The notes: a model not told the origin generated them from the letters alone. Numbered from the stretch's first letter, positions 23,180-31,422 are shown. The stretch: 44,944 nucleotides of DNA from Candidatus Obscuribacterales bacterium (GCA_019745505.1 JAIETE010000048.1:1-44944), one strand, 5' to 3'. Made by a program: numbers and translations.

Positions 23180-24406
23180 TCAGAGTGTCGCATTCTCTTC
23201 GATTTTGAAGCGGACACCGCTGTCTGACGCTTCCAGTGATGCCATCACCCCTAGTGGTATCGTAAATTTTTCCTTGCTGTGGCCGAAGCGCAATCCGTAA
23301 ATGACCGGAATGCCCAGCCCGGAAAGTCGCTGCTCGAGGATGCGGTCCAGGCTGAAATTGAGTGGAAAGCTGTTTCTTCCGCTGCCGCCCGGATTGCAAT
23401 TAGTGCATTCGCCGATTATTATGCCTGCCGCTTTTTGCAGCTTGCCGGCCAGATGAAGTTGATAGAGCATGCGATCTATCTCATGCGGTTCGGCGTCGAG
23501 ATCTTCCAAGAATAGAATCTTTCCTTCAGTATCAATCTCGTATGGCGTGCCCATCAGTTGACGTATGAGAGTCATGCAGCCGCCGGTTAAACGTCCGCGT
23601 GCCTTGCCCCCTGTAATTATGTGTCGAGAAGGCGGGCCTTCAGGATTCCAGAGCTCCTTGTCCTCTTTGTCGGTGATGAGGCCGATGGGTTTATTGCTCA
23701 TCACTGCTTTCAGATAGTTATGGTAGGTGTATGAACCTTCAAAGAAGCCTCCCATCATCGGTCCGTGGAAGGTGACCAGACCGGTTCTTTGATGTATCGC
23801 AAGCAGAAACGATGTGATATCGGAGTATCCGACGATGATTTTGGGATTTTTGGCGATCAGATCGTAGTCGATGCCGTTCAGCAGTCTGGCGGCGCCGTTG
23901 CCGCCGCGCATGGGCATGACGGCTTTTACTTCCGGGTCGGCCCACATGGCATTGAAGTCGGCGATGCGATTTTCATCGCTGCCGGCAAAATCGCTGTAGC
24001 TGTCGAATAGGTGCTTGCCGAGCTTGTACTTGAGTCCGATTTTTTTCAGCCATTGATATGTATATTCGATCTCTGTTTCATTCTCGAGCGGGCTGGCCGG
24101 CGCGACTATGCCGACAGTGTCGCCCCGGACCAGGTGTTTGGCTTTGAGAATGGTTTGGCTGCCGGTGGCGTGGTCACCATTGCTCCGGAAGCGATTGTCC
24201 TTGCCCTTTTTCTCTGCGGACTTCTCATCCTTTGAGTCGTTCTTCGCCTCGGCGGACTTGCCTGTGATCCCGACCATGAGAGCCGTAGCGATGCCAGAAA
24301 GCAGGTCGCGCCTGGGCAATCTCGGCAATCTTGCCAATCTTGCCAATTTGTCGTCGGTCCCAACTGACACGGACGCCGGAAAAGGCAGGTTTTGGGACAG
24401 CTCCAT
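23180..24406 (-). CDS. S66 LD-carboxypeptidase (LdcA/MccF-like), Tat-exported
   Basis: 408 residues. The N-terminus has a twin-arginine motif (LPRRDLLSG) before a hydrophobic stretch, followed by a Lys-rich linker. The peptidase domain (about 90-400) has MRGGNGAARL, the nucleophile Ser in VGYSDITS, Glu in LFLEDLDAEPHE and His in RFGHSKEKFTIPLG, so the triad is complete. LdcA removes the terminal D-Ala from muropeptide tetrapeptides and MccF cleaves microcin C-like conjugates. Export via Tat favours a cell-wall role. It is the first gene of a two-gene unit with its degenerate paralogue. It is divergent to the SPFH gene, 198 bp away. Confidence 0.9.
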   Translation of the reverse strand: MELSQNLPFPASVSVGTDDKLARLARLPRLPRRDLLSGIATALMVGITGKSAEAKNDSKDEKSAEKKGKDNRFRSNGDHATGSQTILKAKHLVRGDTVGIVAPASPLENETEIEYTYQWLKKIGLKYKLGKHLFDSYSDFAGSDENRIADFNAMWADPEVKAVMPMRGGNGAARLLNGIDYDLIAKNPKIIVGYSDITSFLLAIHQRTGLVTFHGPMMGGFFEGSYTYHNYLKAVMSNKPIGLITDKEDKELWNPEGPPSRHIITGGKARGRLTGGCMTLIRQLMGTPYEIDTEGKILFLEDLDAEPHEIDRMLYQLHLAGKLQKAAGIIIGECTNCNPGGSGRNSFPLNFSLDRILEQRLSGLGIPVIYGLRFGHSKEKFTIPLGVMASLEASDSGVRFKIEENATL

Positions 24407-24604
24407 ATCGAATCACCTGATTGAAGAAATTGACCTACTGCGAAATTTTAGCATTGTCTAAGTTTTGCCGATTTCCTCCAAAACCATTGCCTGCGCTCCA
24501 TTTGCGAATGTAATGGCGGCCGGCCGGGGCTTGGCTGTCCGATAGCAAAGTGATATCATTGTGCTAGCGGTTCGATATTAACTTCCGCAACGAGGACCCC
24601 GAAA

Positions 24605-25495
24605 ATGACTCAAGAAAAACTTCACTGGCATCTGAATGGCATCGCAGCCTGGGTTGGGCTTTTCCTTCTTCTGGCGATGATTGTGTTCTGCATTGCTTCG
24701 CTGGGGTCTCTGATTCACAGTTTGACCATCGGGTCCCTCAAAGATCCGGCTCCCTTGTATTTGCCTTTTGGCATGTTCTTGTTCTCCTTGTGGTTGCTTA
24801 CCGGATTTACCGTCATTCAGCCCAATGAGGCGCTCGTGCTCGTTTTTGTCGGCAGCTATAGCGGGACCGTGAAAAACAATGGGCTGGTTCTCGTCAATCC
24901 CTTTTGCTCGAGAAAGAGGATCACTCTCAGGCTGCAGAATTTGCACAGCGATATTTTGAAAGTGAACGACAAGCGAGGCAATCCTATTGAGATTGGCGCC
25001 GTGATTGTCTGGCAGGTTGCAGAGCCGGCAAAAGCCATATTCGATGTGGATAATTATCTGGTTTTCGTGAAAATCCAGAGTGAAGCTGCTGTTCGACATC
25101 TGGCCAATATGTATTCATATGACAGCGATGACGACGAACACACTCTGCGCAGCGGTATCGATGAGGTCTCGCATGCCCTCAAAGAGGAGCTCAATCAGCG
25201 TTTGTCTACGGCTGGAATTTCCATAATCGAGGCGCGCATTGCCCACCTTGCCTATGCCCCTGAAATAGCCGCTGCGATGTTGAAGCGGCAGCAGGCCGAA
25301 GCGGTGATTTCGGCCCGGCGTGCCATCGTAAGTGGTGCAGTAAGCATTGTTTCCGACGCGCTGAAGGAACTGACCGCCGCGCAAGTCGTCAGTCTGGATG
25401 ATGAACGCAGGGCCGCCATGGTCAGCAATTTGCTTGTCGTGCTTTGCAGCGACACGCAGGCGCAACCGATAGTCAATGCCGGAACTCTGTATTAA
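24605..25495 (+). CDS. SPFH/band-7 (prohibitin/stomatin-like) membrane protein
   Basis: 296 residues from an ATG with GAGGA about 10 nt upstream. Two hydrophobic segments (about 13-36 and 50-70) anchor it. The SPFH domain follows (VIQPNEALVLVFVGSYSGTVKNNGLVLVNPF, then IGAVIVWQVAEPAKAIFDVDNY). A helical tail contains ARIAHLAYAPEIAAAMLKRQQAEAVISARRAIV. Such proteins form oligomeric cages or microdomains on the inner membrane that often shield proteases or other membrane complexes. It is followed 22 bp later by a small RHH protein gene, a pairing often seen for this SPFH subgroup. Confidence 0.88.
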   Translation: MTQEKLHWHLNGIAAWVGLFLLLAMIVFCIASLGSLIHSLTIGSLKDPAPLYLPFGMFLFSLWLLTGFTVIQPNEALVLVFVGSYSGTVKNNGLVLVNPFCSRKRITLRLQNLHSDILKVNDKRGNPIEIGAVIVWQVAEPAKAIFDVDNYLVFVKIQSEAAVRHLANMYSYDSDDDEHTLRSGIDEVSHALKEELNQRLSTAGISIIEARIAHLAYAPEIAAAMLKRQQAEAVISARRAIVSGAVSIVSDALKELTAAQVVSLDDERRAAMVSNLLVVLCSDTQAQPIVNAGTLY

Positions 25496-25517
25496 ACAAG
25501 CGATTTAGAGGGCGCCC

Positions 25518-25715
25518 GTGGCCAGAAAATCATTTCTCTTGCGAATAGATCAGCAGCTCTATGACGAAATCGAGTCGTGGGCGCAGCAGGAGATGCGCAG
25601 TGTCAACGGGCAGATAGAATACATTCTTCGGCAAGCGGCGCTCAAATACAAAGGAAAAGGCGGCATTCTCGATTTGAGGACCGGGCAAAAAGAGCTCAAC
25701 GACCCTCTGGAGTAG
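25518..25715 (+). CDS. Small Arc/RHH-type protein
   Basis: 65 residues from a GTG. The core KSFLLRIDQQLYDEIESWAQQEMRSVNGQIEYILRQAAL has the strand-helix-helix pattern of Arc-like ribbon-helix-helix DNA-binding proteins. The first strand should enter the major groove as a dimer. It follows the SPFH gene closely and is likely co-transcribed. It may control that operon; no toxin gene is seen nearby. Family assignment is firm; the role is inferred. Confidence 0.82.
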   Translation: MARKSFLLRIDQQLYDEIESWAQQEMRSVNGQIEYILRQAALKYKGKGGILDLRTGQKELNDPLE

Positions 25716-25917
25716 TGGTTTCGGTCTTTTCGATGACGACTCTTGCCAAGGTGGCGTCTGCGTGGCGCTCGCGAGTATCGTGAATGCCTCTCGTCTGTAT
25801 ATCTCGCCGGTTGTTGAGGCAGACGGATTGCCCTTCGTAAGTTATAGTAATCAGTTCTGACTCTCGATCTTGAGTCGGCAACATCATAGAACCATTGCTC
25901 TCAGCCAAAAGTGTCAT
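25696..25917 (-). CDS. Possible small antisense ORF
   Basis: 73 residues from ATG 25917 (a TTG at 25935 would add six). Composition is protein-like, with strands ELITITYEGQSVCL and ATLARVVIEKTET, and it fills the gap between the RHH gene and the acyl-CoA dehydrogenase gene. It overlaps the RHH gene end by 20 bp and just reaches the next gene start. The ribosome site is weak (GAAG). No family recognised; it may be spurious. Confidence 0.3.
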   Translation of the reverse strand: MTLLAESNGSMMLPTQDRESELITITYEGQSVCLNNRRDIQTRGIHDTRERHADATLARVVIEKTETTTPEGR

Positions 25918-27103
25918 GACTTCAACAATGCTCAAAACAGACGGTCTTCCCGCACACCTTGCAAAGCACCTGCCACTGTTTTCAAACGATCAAAAGAAGT
26001 GGCTTGCCAAGGCCGTAGCCTTCGCAGACTCCATATCGTTGGAAGAGACGAAGCGTTCCGATTCTGAAAATACATTTCGGCGCGATCTTTTCGAAGCAGC
26101 TTGCCGGGAAGGTTTGGGTGCTTTGCCATTTCCCACGACATATGGTGGCTCGGGCGGAGACTACTTGAGCTTTGTGCTCGTTAATGAAGAGTTCGCTCGC
26201 CGCTGCGTCCCTGTTATGAGTTCGCTGGGCGTGCATGTCCTCTGTCAGGAGCCTGTCTACAGGCATGGCTCCGAAGACCAGAAGAAGAAATATTTGCCCA
26301 ATTCTTCCAGTGGAAAGTTTCTTGCCGCTTTCGGTTTGACCGAGCCAAATGCAGGCTCCGACACAGCTGCCATTTCCACGACAGCCAAGTTGAGCGCTGA
26401 CGAATATATTCTCAATGGCACGAAGACTTTCATCACCAGCGGTGCTTCGGCTGATTACTTTATTGTCATGGCTCGCCTTTTGAACGATGACGGCAGCAAA
26501 GAAGGCTCGCCCGGCATAACGGCGTTTATTGTCGAGAAAGATTTCCCCGGCTTTCAAATCGGACAGAAATTCGACATGCTCGGCATGCGCGGTTATTCCA
26601 CCTGCGAAATCGTCTTCAGCGACTGCCGCGTGCCTAAAGCCAATATGCTCGGAGCGCCTGGCGACGGGCGTAAAGTGGCCCTGGGAAGTCTGGCCAAAGG
26701 GCGTGTCACTATCGCCGCGCAAGCGACCGGCTGGGCCCAAGGAGCTCTTGATGCAGCTCTAAAGGTGGTTGCGAGCACTGAACACGGTCGAGAAAGTGGG
26801 CAACTCGATTATTTGATAGGCAGTCTTGTCCTCATGGTCGAATCTGCCCGAGCGCTTACATATCAGGCGGCGCGCAGCATCGATAGTGGTGAATCGGATG
26901 TCACCCTGGCGGCGATGGCCAAGATTCAAGCGACGGATGCAGCCATGAAAGTCTCGACTGAAGCCATATCGCTGGCGCAGGAAAAAGGGTTGGAATCCGA
27001 TCTACTTATAGAGCGAATTTTCCGCGATGCTAAAGCGGGACAAATATATGAGGGAACTAATCAAATTCAGCGCATGCTCATCGCCCGAAGCCTGCTCAAG
27101 TAG
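25916..27103 (+). CDS. Acyl-CoA dehydrogenase
   Basis: About 395 residues from ATG 25916; ATG 25928 and TTG 25895 are alternatives and none has a clear ribosome site. The family signature FGLTEPNAGSDTAA binds FAD. The middle beta domain carries FITSGASADYFIVMAR. The helical C-terminal domain ends with the catalytic-base region GQIYEGTNQIQRMLIARSLLK, where Glu abstracts the alpha proton. It oxidises an acyl-CoA to the 2-enoyl form and passes electrons to ETF in the cytoplasm. Chain-length preference cannot be told. No other beta-oxidation gene lies nearby. Confidence 0.92.
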   Translation: MTSTMLKTDGLPAHLAKHLPLFSNDQKKWLAKAVAFADSISLEETKRSDSENTFRRDLFEAACREGLGALPFPTTYGGSGGDYLSFVLVNEEFARRCVPVMSSLGVHVLCQEPVYRHGSEDQKKKYLPNSSSGKFLAAFGLTEPNAGSDTAAISTTAKLSADEYILNGTKTFITSGASADYFIVMARLLNDDGSKEGSPGITAFIVEKDFPGFQIGQKFDMLGMRGYSTCEIVFSDCRVPKANMLGAPGDGRKVALGSLAKGRVTIAAQATGWAQGALDAALKVVASTEHGRESGQLDYLIGSLVLMVESARALTYQAARSIDSGESDVTLAAMAKIQATDAAMKVSTEAISLAQEKGLESDLLIERIFRDAKAGQIYEGTNQIQRMLIARSLLK

Positions 27104-27143
27104 GCAGCGAGCAAAAAAGTAATTTTCTAAGCAGTAGAAATCG

Positions 27144-27734
27144 ATGGAAAAAACACCTGACACACAAGCGGCAGAAATTCAGCGCAGCGAGGCCGCGGCC
27201 GCTTATAGTGCAGCTTACAGCGGTCCGATTTCCGGAGATTTGATCCCGACTCAGTATAAAGTCGCTGCGGTGCTGTTTGTCGTAGCACTGGCCGTGCCGG
27301 TGTTTATGCAACCGAATTTGGTGTCAGCCGCCAAGGTATTGATGTTTTATTTCATGCTTTCGGTTGGTTTGCTCTGCCTGACCATCTTCTTCTTTCAGGG
27401 ATGGATACTGGAGAAGCTGAGACTGGCTGAAGATATTGCCGATATGGTTCAGGATGAAGCGACAGTTCAATTAACGATGGTAAATCATAAATTGGCCGAA
27501 CTGAATTATCGCTTCGTCGAGAAACACGACGCATCGACAAGCGATGTGTTGCCTGATTTTTTGAAGAATCTCACACCTTTTGCCATGCTCTTTCTCAACA
27601 AAGAAAAGAGCATGGTGCGCTGGGCGATGTTGGGAATGAAATTTGCCAAAAGCGCGATGGATCTATACAAGGCGCGTGAGAACGACAATGGCAAGCAAGT
27701 CTCAAGCGATCGCAGAGCGCGTGAGCATAAATGA
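27144..27734 (+). CDS. Two-TM membrane protein of unknown function
   Basis: 196 residues. The N-terminus is Ala-rich and soluble. Two hydrophobic segments follow (about 42-58 and 65-90), then a helical cytoplasmic-looking part (RLAEDIADMVQDEATVQLTMVNHKLAELNYRF) with a further amphipathic stretch near 150. The family is not recognised. Its stop overlaps the start of the prenyl synthase gene by four bases (ATGA), so the two are translationally coupled. A supporting role in membrane or isoprenoid metabolism is only a guess from position. Confidence 0.65.
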   Translation: MEKTPDTQAAEIQRSEAAAAYSAAYSGPISGDLIPTQYKVAAVLFVVALAVPVFMQPNLVSAAKVLMFYFMLSVGLLCLTIFFFQGWILEKLRLAEDIADMVQDEATVQLTMVNHKLAELNYRFVEKHDASTSDVLPDFLKNLTPFAMLFLNKEKSMVRWAMLGMKFAKSAMDLYKARENDNGKQVSSDRRAREHK

Positions 27735-28849
27735 CCTCTCATACAGCGGGTTTCGCAAATATGTCACAGGGCGTTCAGTCCGAACCATCTTTTGATTTCG
27801 ATGCGTATGTCGGTGCGCGCAAATCTCTTATAGAAGAACGCCTCGATCGCTATTTGACCTCCGATAAAGGAGGGGTTCTCTGGGATTCCATGCGCTACTC
27901 GGTCCTGTCCGGCGGCAAGCGCTTGAGGGCGATTCTCTGTCTGGCGGTAGCAGAGGCTATGGCTTCCAGTCATCTCGAGGTGCAGCTAGGACCACAAGGC
28001 AGCCTGGCGGCCAGCCATGAAAGTCAGAAGCTCGATATTGCCGACATCATTGAAATTGCTCTGCCTTGCGCGTGTGCAATTGAGATGGTGCACGCGATGA
28101 GCTTGATTCATGATGACCTGCCCGCGCTTGACAACGACGATCTCAGAAGGGGCAAACCCACTAATCACAAGGTTTACGGAGAAGCTGTCGCCTTGCTTGC
28201 AGGTGATGCGCTGTTAATGTTGGCAAATCAGATCCTTATAGAAGAAACGCCGCGCAGCGTCGATTCGGACACTTTGCTCTCGGTTGTCTCTGAATTGGCG
28301 CGGGCAACGGGTCCTGAAGGAATGGTAGGCGGGCAGGTGTCCGACATGATTTACACAGGGGTTCCGGGAAGAGACGGCGCCGGTGGCGGTAAAGATATGT
28401 TGCAAAGAGGTGGAATTGCAACAGAATTTCAAGAAGTTCTCGATGGTCAGCCGGTTCTCACCGCCAATGTTATGGAAGAGATACACAGAGCTAAAACCGG
28501 TGCGCTGATTAGGTTTTCCGTTTGGTCAGGCGCCCGCCTGGTGGGCGCTCCGCTTGACAAGCTGGACAATTTGGCATTGTACGGAGAGGTTCTGGGCCTG
28601 GCTTTTCAGATTGCCGATGACCTTCTGGACGTCACCGGTGACGCTGCCACCCTCGGTAAGACTCCCGGCAAGGATGAGGCTGCCGACAAAGCAACATTCG
28701 TCCGGCTTTTCGGGATCGATGGAGCGCGTGAAAGGTTGAAAGGGTTAGAAGAAACAGGACTCCGCCTGGTTGAAGAGTGCTGTACTGACAAGAGTGGTGT
28801 CGCGGCTCTTAAAGCGCTTCTCCAGTATGCTATTCACAGGTCGAATTAA
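27731..28849 (+). CDS. Polyprenyl (farnesyl/geranylgeranyl-type) diphosphate synthase
   Basis: 372 residues; a second in-frame ATG at 27770 is an alternative start. The first aspartate-rich motif is MSLIHDDLPALDNDDLRRGKPTNH and the second is FQIADDLLDVTGD. Both bind the Mg-diphosphate of the allylic substrate. Upstream SGGKRLRAIL carries the basic residues for IPP binding. It condenses IPP with DMAPP or GPP to make C15 or C20 precursors for quinones, carotenoids or lipid carriers. The protein is longer than the usual about 300 residues because of an N-terminal extension and an insert near 215-245 (GVPGRDGAGGGKDMLQRGG). It is followed 18 bp later by a DUF212 gene. Confidence 0.9.
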   Translation: MTSHTAGFANMSQGVQSEPSFDFDAYVGARKSLIEERLDRYLTSDKGGVLWDSMRYSVLSGGKRLRAILCLAVAEAMASSHLEVQLGPQGSLAASHESQKLDIADIIEIALPCACAIEMVHAMSLIHDDLPALDNDDLRRGKPTNHKVYGEAVALLAGDALLMLANQILIEETPRSVDSDTLLSVVSELARATGPEGMVGGQVSDMIYTGVPGRDGAGGGKDMLQRGGIATEFQEVLDGQPVLTANVMEEIHRAKTGALIRFSVWSGARLVGAPLDKLDNLALYGEVLGLAFQIADDLLDVTGDAATLGKTPGKDEAADKATFVRLFGIDGARERLKGLEETGLRLVEECCTDKSGVAALKALLQYAIHRSN

Positions 28850-28867
28850 GGGAGTCATTGTCTGTAT

Positions 28868-29437
28868 ATGGATTTTTTGTCGGTACCGCTCTCGTGGCTC
28901 GCAGCACTCTTCGCGCAAGCTTCTCCCGGTACTCAAGCCGCTATACAAGGCGCCATGCAGGGTCCTGCGATGCATGACCAGCGTGGCTGGCAGGTCATTC
29001 TGGTCACGGTCATATGCAGTTGCATCGCGCAACTGGCAAAGATTGCTACCAAGCTTCTGCGCACAGGACATCTTGATTTCCGCATGATTGCCAAAACCGG
29101 TGGAATGCCGTCCAGTCACAGTTGCTGCACTGTCGGAATGGCTGTCTCGGTAGGACTTATCGAGGGATTCAATTCGGTTTCTTTTGCCATTGCACTCGGA
29201 CTCGCACTTATCGTCATGTACGACGCTGCAGGTGTAAGACGCACTGTGGGCCTGCAAGCCAAGGTTCTCAATCAGATCATGACCGAGCTGTTTTCCGAGC
29301 ATCCGAAGCTCTCTTCCGAGCGCATTAAGGAATTTCTAGGACACACACCTGTTGAGGTATTGGTTGGTGCAGCCCTTGGTGCGGTCATTGCCGTAGTATT
29401 CAATAGCTGGGCCCTGAGCGCGTTTCCACGAGTCTGA
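28868..29437 (+). CDS. Divergent PAP2 family protein (DUF212, YuiD-like)
   Basis: 189 residues with hydrophobic helices through about 35-185. The signature KTGGMPSSHSCCTVGMAVSVG corresponds to the PSSHS core of PAP2 phosphatases, followed by VMYDAAGVRRTVGLQAKVLNQI and GHTPVEVLVGAALGAVIAV. The SRxxxxxH partner motif appears as GHTPVEV. A lipid- or prenyl-diphosphate phosphatase role is plausible given the preceding prenyl synthase gene, with which it is likely co-transcribed. This protein group is widespread in Cyanobacteria and Firmicutes. The enzymatic activity is not proven. Confidence 0.88.
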   Translation: MDFLSVPLSWLAALFAQASPGTQAAIQGAMQGPAMHDQRGWQVILVTVICSCIAQLAKIATKLLRTGHLDFRMIAKTGGMPSSHSCCTVGMAVSVGLIEGFNSVSFAIALGLALIVMYDAAGVRRTVGLQAKVLNQIMTELFSEHPKLSSERIKEFLGHTPVEVLVGAALGAVIAVVFNSWALSAFPRV

Positions 29438-29521
29438 CGCAATCTCGCTTGTGTCTAAAACGCCGCGCTTTATTAAAAACATGTGATACATGACTACTGC
29501 TCTATTCCGGTAAAGTTGCTC

Positions 29522-29527
29522 TATAAT
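29522..29527 (+). promoter_or_regulatory. -10 box for the leader RNA/double-RHH unit
   Basis: A perfect TATAAT with no good -35. The start would be near 29534, leaving about 375 nt of untranslated RNA before the double-RHH gene. Confidence 0.5.
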
Positions 29528-29533
29528 CAAGGT

Positions 29534-29850
29534 CTTGGAAAGGGTTGCCAGGAAAACTCTTAGAAATCCTCAAACGAGGAAACCGCTAAGAGGAGGGAGC
29601 TGGAGGTTATTTCCTCTAGTTTGTCATGCGCTCATTTTGAGCGATGGTCCTGGAAGAGATTTCAAGAAGTCCGTTGAACGCGTTACCTAATATGCGCGGT
29701 AATCGACGGAGTGCGTTGGGAGGTAGCAAAAGCTACGGGTTACAGGCAGCGAAGCTGTCGTAAAACAAAAAGCGAAGCTGCCGTTTAAAAGTAAAAGCAA
29801 GCTAGAACTTGCGATACCAGTCGGGTTCCGATTTTCTCAGAAAAGGAGGA
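29534..29850 (+). ncRNA. Structured leader RNA of unknown class
   Basis: A run of self-complementary elements fills this gap. They include CTCTTAG/CTAAGAG (29557/29586) enclosing CCTC-AAAC-GAGG, CGCTC/GAGCG near 29628, and TCCGTTGA/TCGACGGA (29670/29703) stacked on TTACC/GGTAA. Others are GTAGC-AAAA-GCTAC (29723), CAGC-GAA-GCTG (29747) and GCAAG/CTTGC (29797). No frame of useful length is open here. I could not match it to tmRNA, RNase P, 6S, SRP or any riboswitch I know. It ends near an AGGAGG not followed by a usual start codon. Confidence 0.5.
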
Positions 29851-29908
29851 AAGGCAGAACAATCAGTCGAAGCATAGTGCTCTCGTTATTGCTGCTGCCG
29901 AAAAGTCA

Positions 29909-30499
29909 ATGAACACAACGGTGCAAACAAACACTTCTGTGAAGACAACGTCCCCTCGCCGTTCCCGTTTCCCCGGCAAGGAATCAGGGTCGGTTTCATT
30001 CAACTTGACCGCTCTTGGCCGTCAACTGTTGAAGGAACAAGCGGCGTCTGCAGGCGTGTCAAACGGCGATTACGTCGAAATGCTCATTCGTGAGCGCGCT
30101 GGCATGAACCCTCTTAGACTGCCTGCTTCCGCTAAGCAGACTGGTCCTAAGGGCGGCGCCAAATCATTCTTCTTCGGAAAGAATAGAGGTACAACAACCG
30201 CAGTATGTGTCACTCCTATGGCACACAGACTGCTCGATGAACAAGTAGCTGCTTCTCGCATGAGCCGCGGCGACTATATCGAGTATCTGCTGCGCGAAAA
30301 GGCAGGCTTGCTCGATGAGAGCATCAAGGCCGCTGTAGCCGCTGCTCAAGCACAAGCAGCTCAAGCTCCGGCAGCTCCCCAAGCTCAACCGCAAACCTCC
30401 TTTGCCCCCCCGGTACAAGAGCCGGTCGCTGTAGAACCAACTCCATACGTTCAACCGTTCCAAACACCGGTTACGAACGACTGGGGATTCAACAGCTAA
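29909..30499 (+). CDS. Protein with two fused RHH-like repeats and an Ala/Gln/Pro tail
   Basis: 196 residues. Residues 28-65 and 95-133 are repeats of one ribbon-helix-helix-like unit. LLKEQAASAGVSNGDYVEML...RERAG aligns with LLDEQVAASRMSRGDYIEYLLREKAG without gaps. Two units in one chain would fold as a pseudo-dimer able to bind DNA. A basic linker (KQTGPKGGAKSFFFGKNRG) joins them, and a low-complexity tail (AAAQAQAAQAPAAPQAQ...) ends in DWGFNS. The gene has a long structured leader and its own terminator, so it forms one isolated unit. The start has no ribosome site of its own; a Leu-rich mini-frame overlaps it (ATGA). Confidence 0.8.
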   Translation: MNTTVQTNTSVKTTSPRRSRFPGKESGSVSFNLTALGRQLLKEQAASAGVSNGDYVEMLIRERAGMNPLRLPASAKQTGPKGGAKSFFFGKNRGTTTAVCVTPMAHRLLDEQVAASRMSRGDYIEYLLREKAGLLDESIKAAVAAAQAQAAQAPAAPQAQPQTSFAPPVQEPVAVEPTPYVQPFQTPVTNDWGFNS

Positions 30500-30540
30500 T
30501 CTTGTAAATCCAACAGTACGTTCCTCCTTTCGTTTCTTGG

Positions 30541-30579
30541 AAGGTCCCTGCTTTGACGCAGGGACCTTTCCTTTTTTTC
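30541..30579 (+). terminator. Strong Rho-independent terminator
   Basis: An 11-bp perfect stem AAGGTCCCTGC / GCAGGGACCTT with a short loop, followed by TCCTTTTTTT. It ends the double-RHH unit. Confidence 0.92.
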
Positions 30580-30621
30580 GATTCGGATGGAGAATTTGGA
30601 GCCGGCTGGGCTGTTCAGGGC

Positions 30622-31290
30622 TTAGAAAGAGGCATCTTTCAAGTGTTTTTGCTCGGAGCCGGACCGGCAATTTGAATCAATTCGAATCGGAAAGTTATTG
30701 CCGGCGCCCTTCTTTGATCGCACCGCCGATGGTTGCGCCTCAAATTTCTCTTCTGTCGATGTGACAACGTTCATTATCTGCCGTTTTCGAAGCGCAGGTC
30801 TGTCCGCTACTTTGATTTCGTCCGACCATTTGAACTCGTTCAGCTTAGAGAGATCCAAGTATTGATTGTGCTGTCCGACAAAGTCTTTCATCATGGAGAA
30901 TCGCTGCGCAGAAGGTATTTCCGCCGCTGCTCTCTTTTCGTCTGCCGCGACGAGCGAGAGATCTTCTGCCAGTGCCACCATATTTAGTGAGGCAATTAAT
31001 CCTGAAGCAAGCACGAGCAGATTGGAAAGCAGGCGGCCTTGCTTATGCAAATTGAAAAATGGTTGAATCGGTGAAACTCTTTTCTCTGCAGAATGAGCCC
31101 ACCTCGAGCGGCGGTAGCTTGTTTGAATCGTTCCTGCAGCCGAATACTCTGCTTTGAGCTTTCTTACCCACCAAAGGACGAGTGGATAGTCATGCTCCTG
31201 GCCGAGACCGCGTCTTGTTTCAAACGGCTGCCCGGTGCTACCGCCGCTTTTGCCGAACTCTAAATATGATTCTTTATGCCCTGCATTCAT
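30622..31290 (-). CDS. Single-TM hypothetical protein
   Basis: About 222 residues from the ATG at 31290, chosen for CAGGAG 8 nt upstream; the frame stays open to 31389 but that extension has no ribosome site. The N-terminal 80 residues are basic and soluble. One hydrophobic segment follows (LLSNLLVLASGLIASLNMVALA, about residues 87-108), and then a charged tail. It is probably an inner-membrane protein with an outward C-terminus. The family is not recognised. It is the last gene of a minus-strand run after the GHL10 gene, 132 bp away. Confidence 0.6.
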   Translation of the reverse strand: MNAGHKESYLEFGKSGGSTGQPFETRRGLGQEHDYPLVLWWVRKLKAEYSAAGTIQTSYRRSRWAHSAEKRVSPIQPFFNLHKQGRLLSNLLVLASGLIASLNMVALAEDLSLVAADEKRAAAEIPSAQRFSMMKDFVGQHNQYLDLSKLNEFKWSDEIKVADRPALRKRQIMNVVTSTEEKFEAQPSAVRSKKGAGNNFPIRIDSNCRSGSEQKHLKDASF

Positions 31291-31422
31291 GGTGCGACTC
31301 CTGTCCGCTATTGGCTTTCGGCTCTTTAGCGGTAAACACAGACTATCGCAAATAAACATGTGCTTATATAGGCCCAGACCTGAGTCCAAAGCGCGCTGGT
31401 CCCTGAAATAAAGCCAGGGTAA

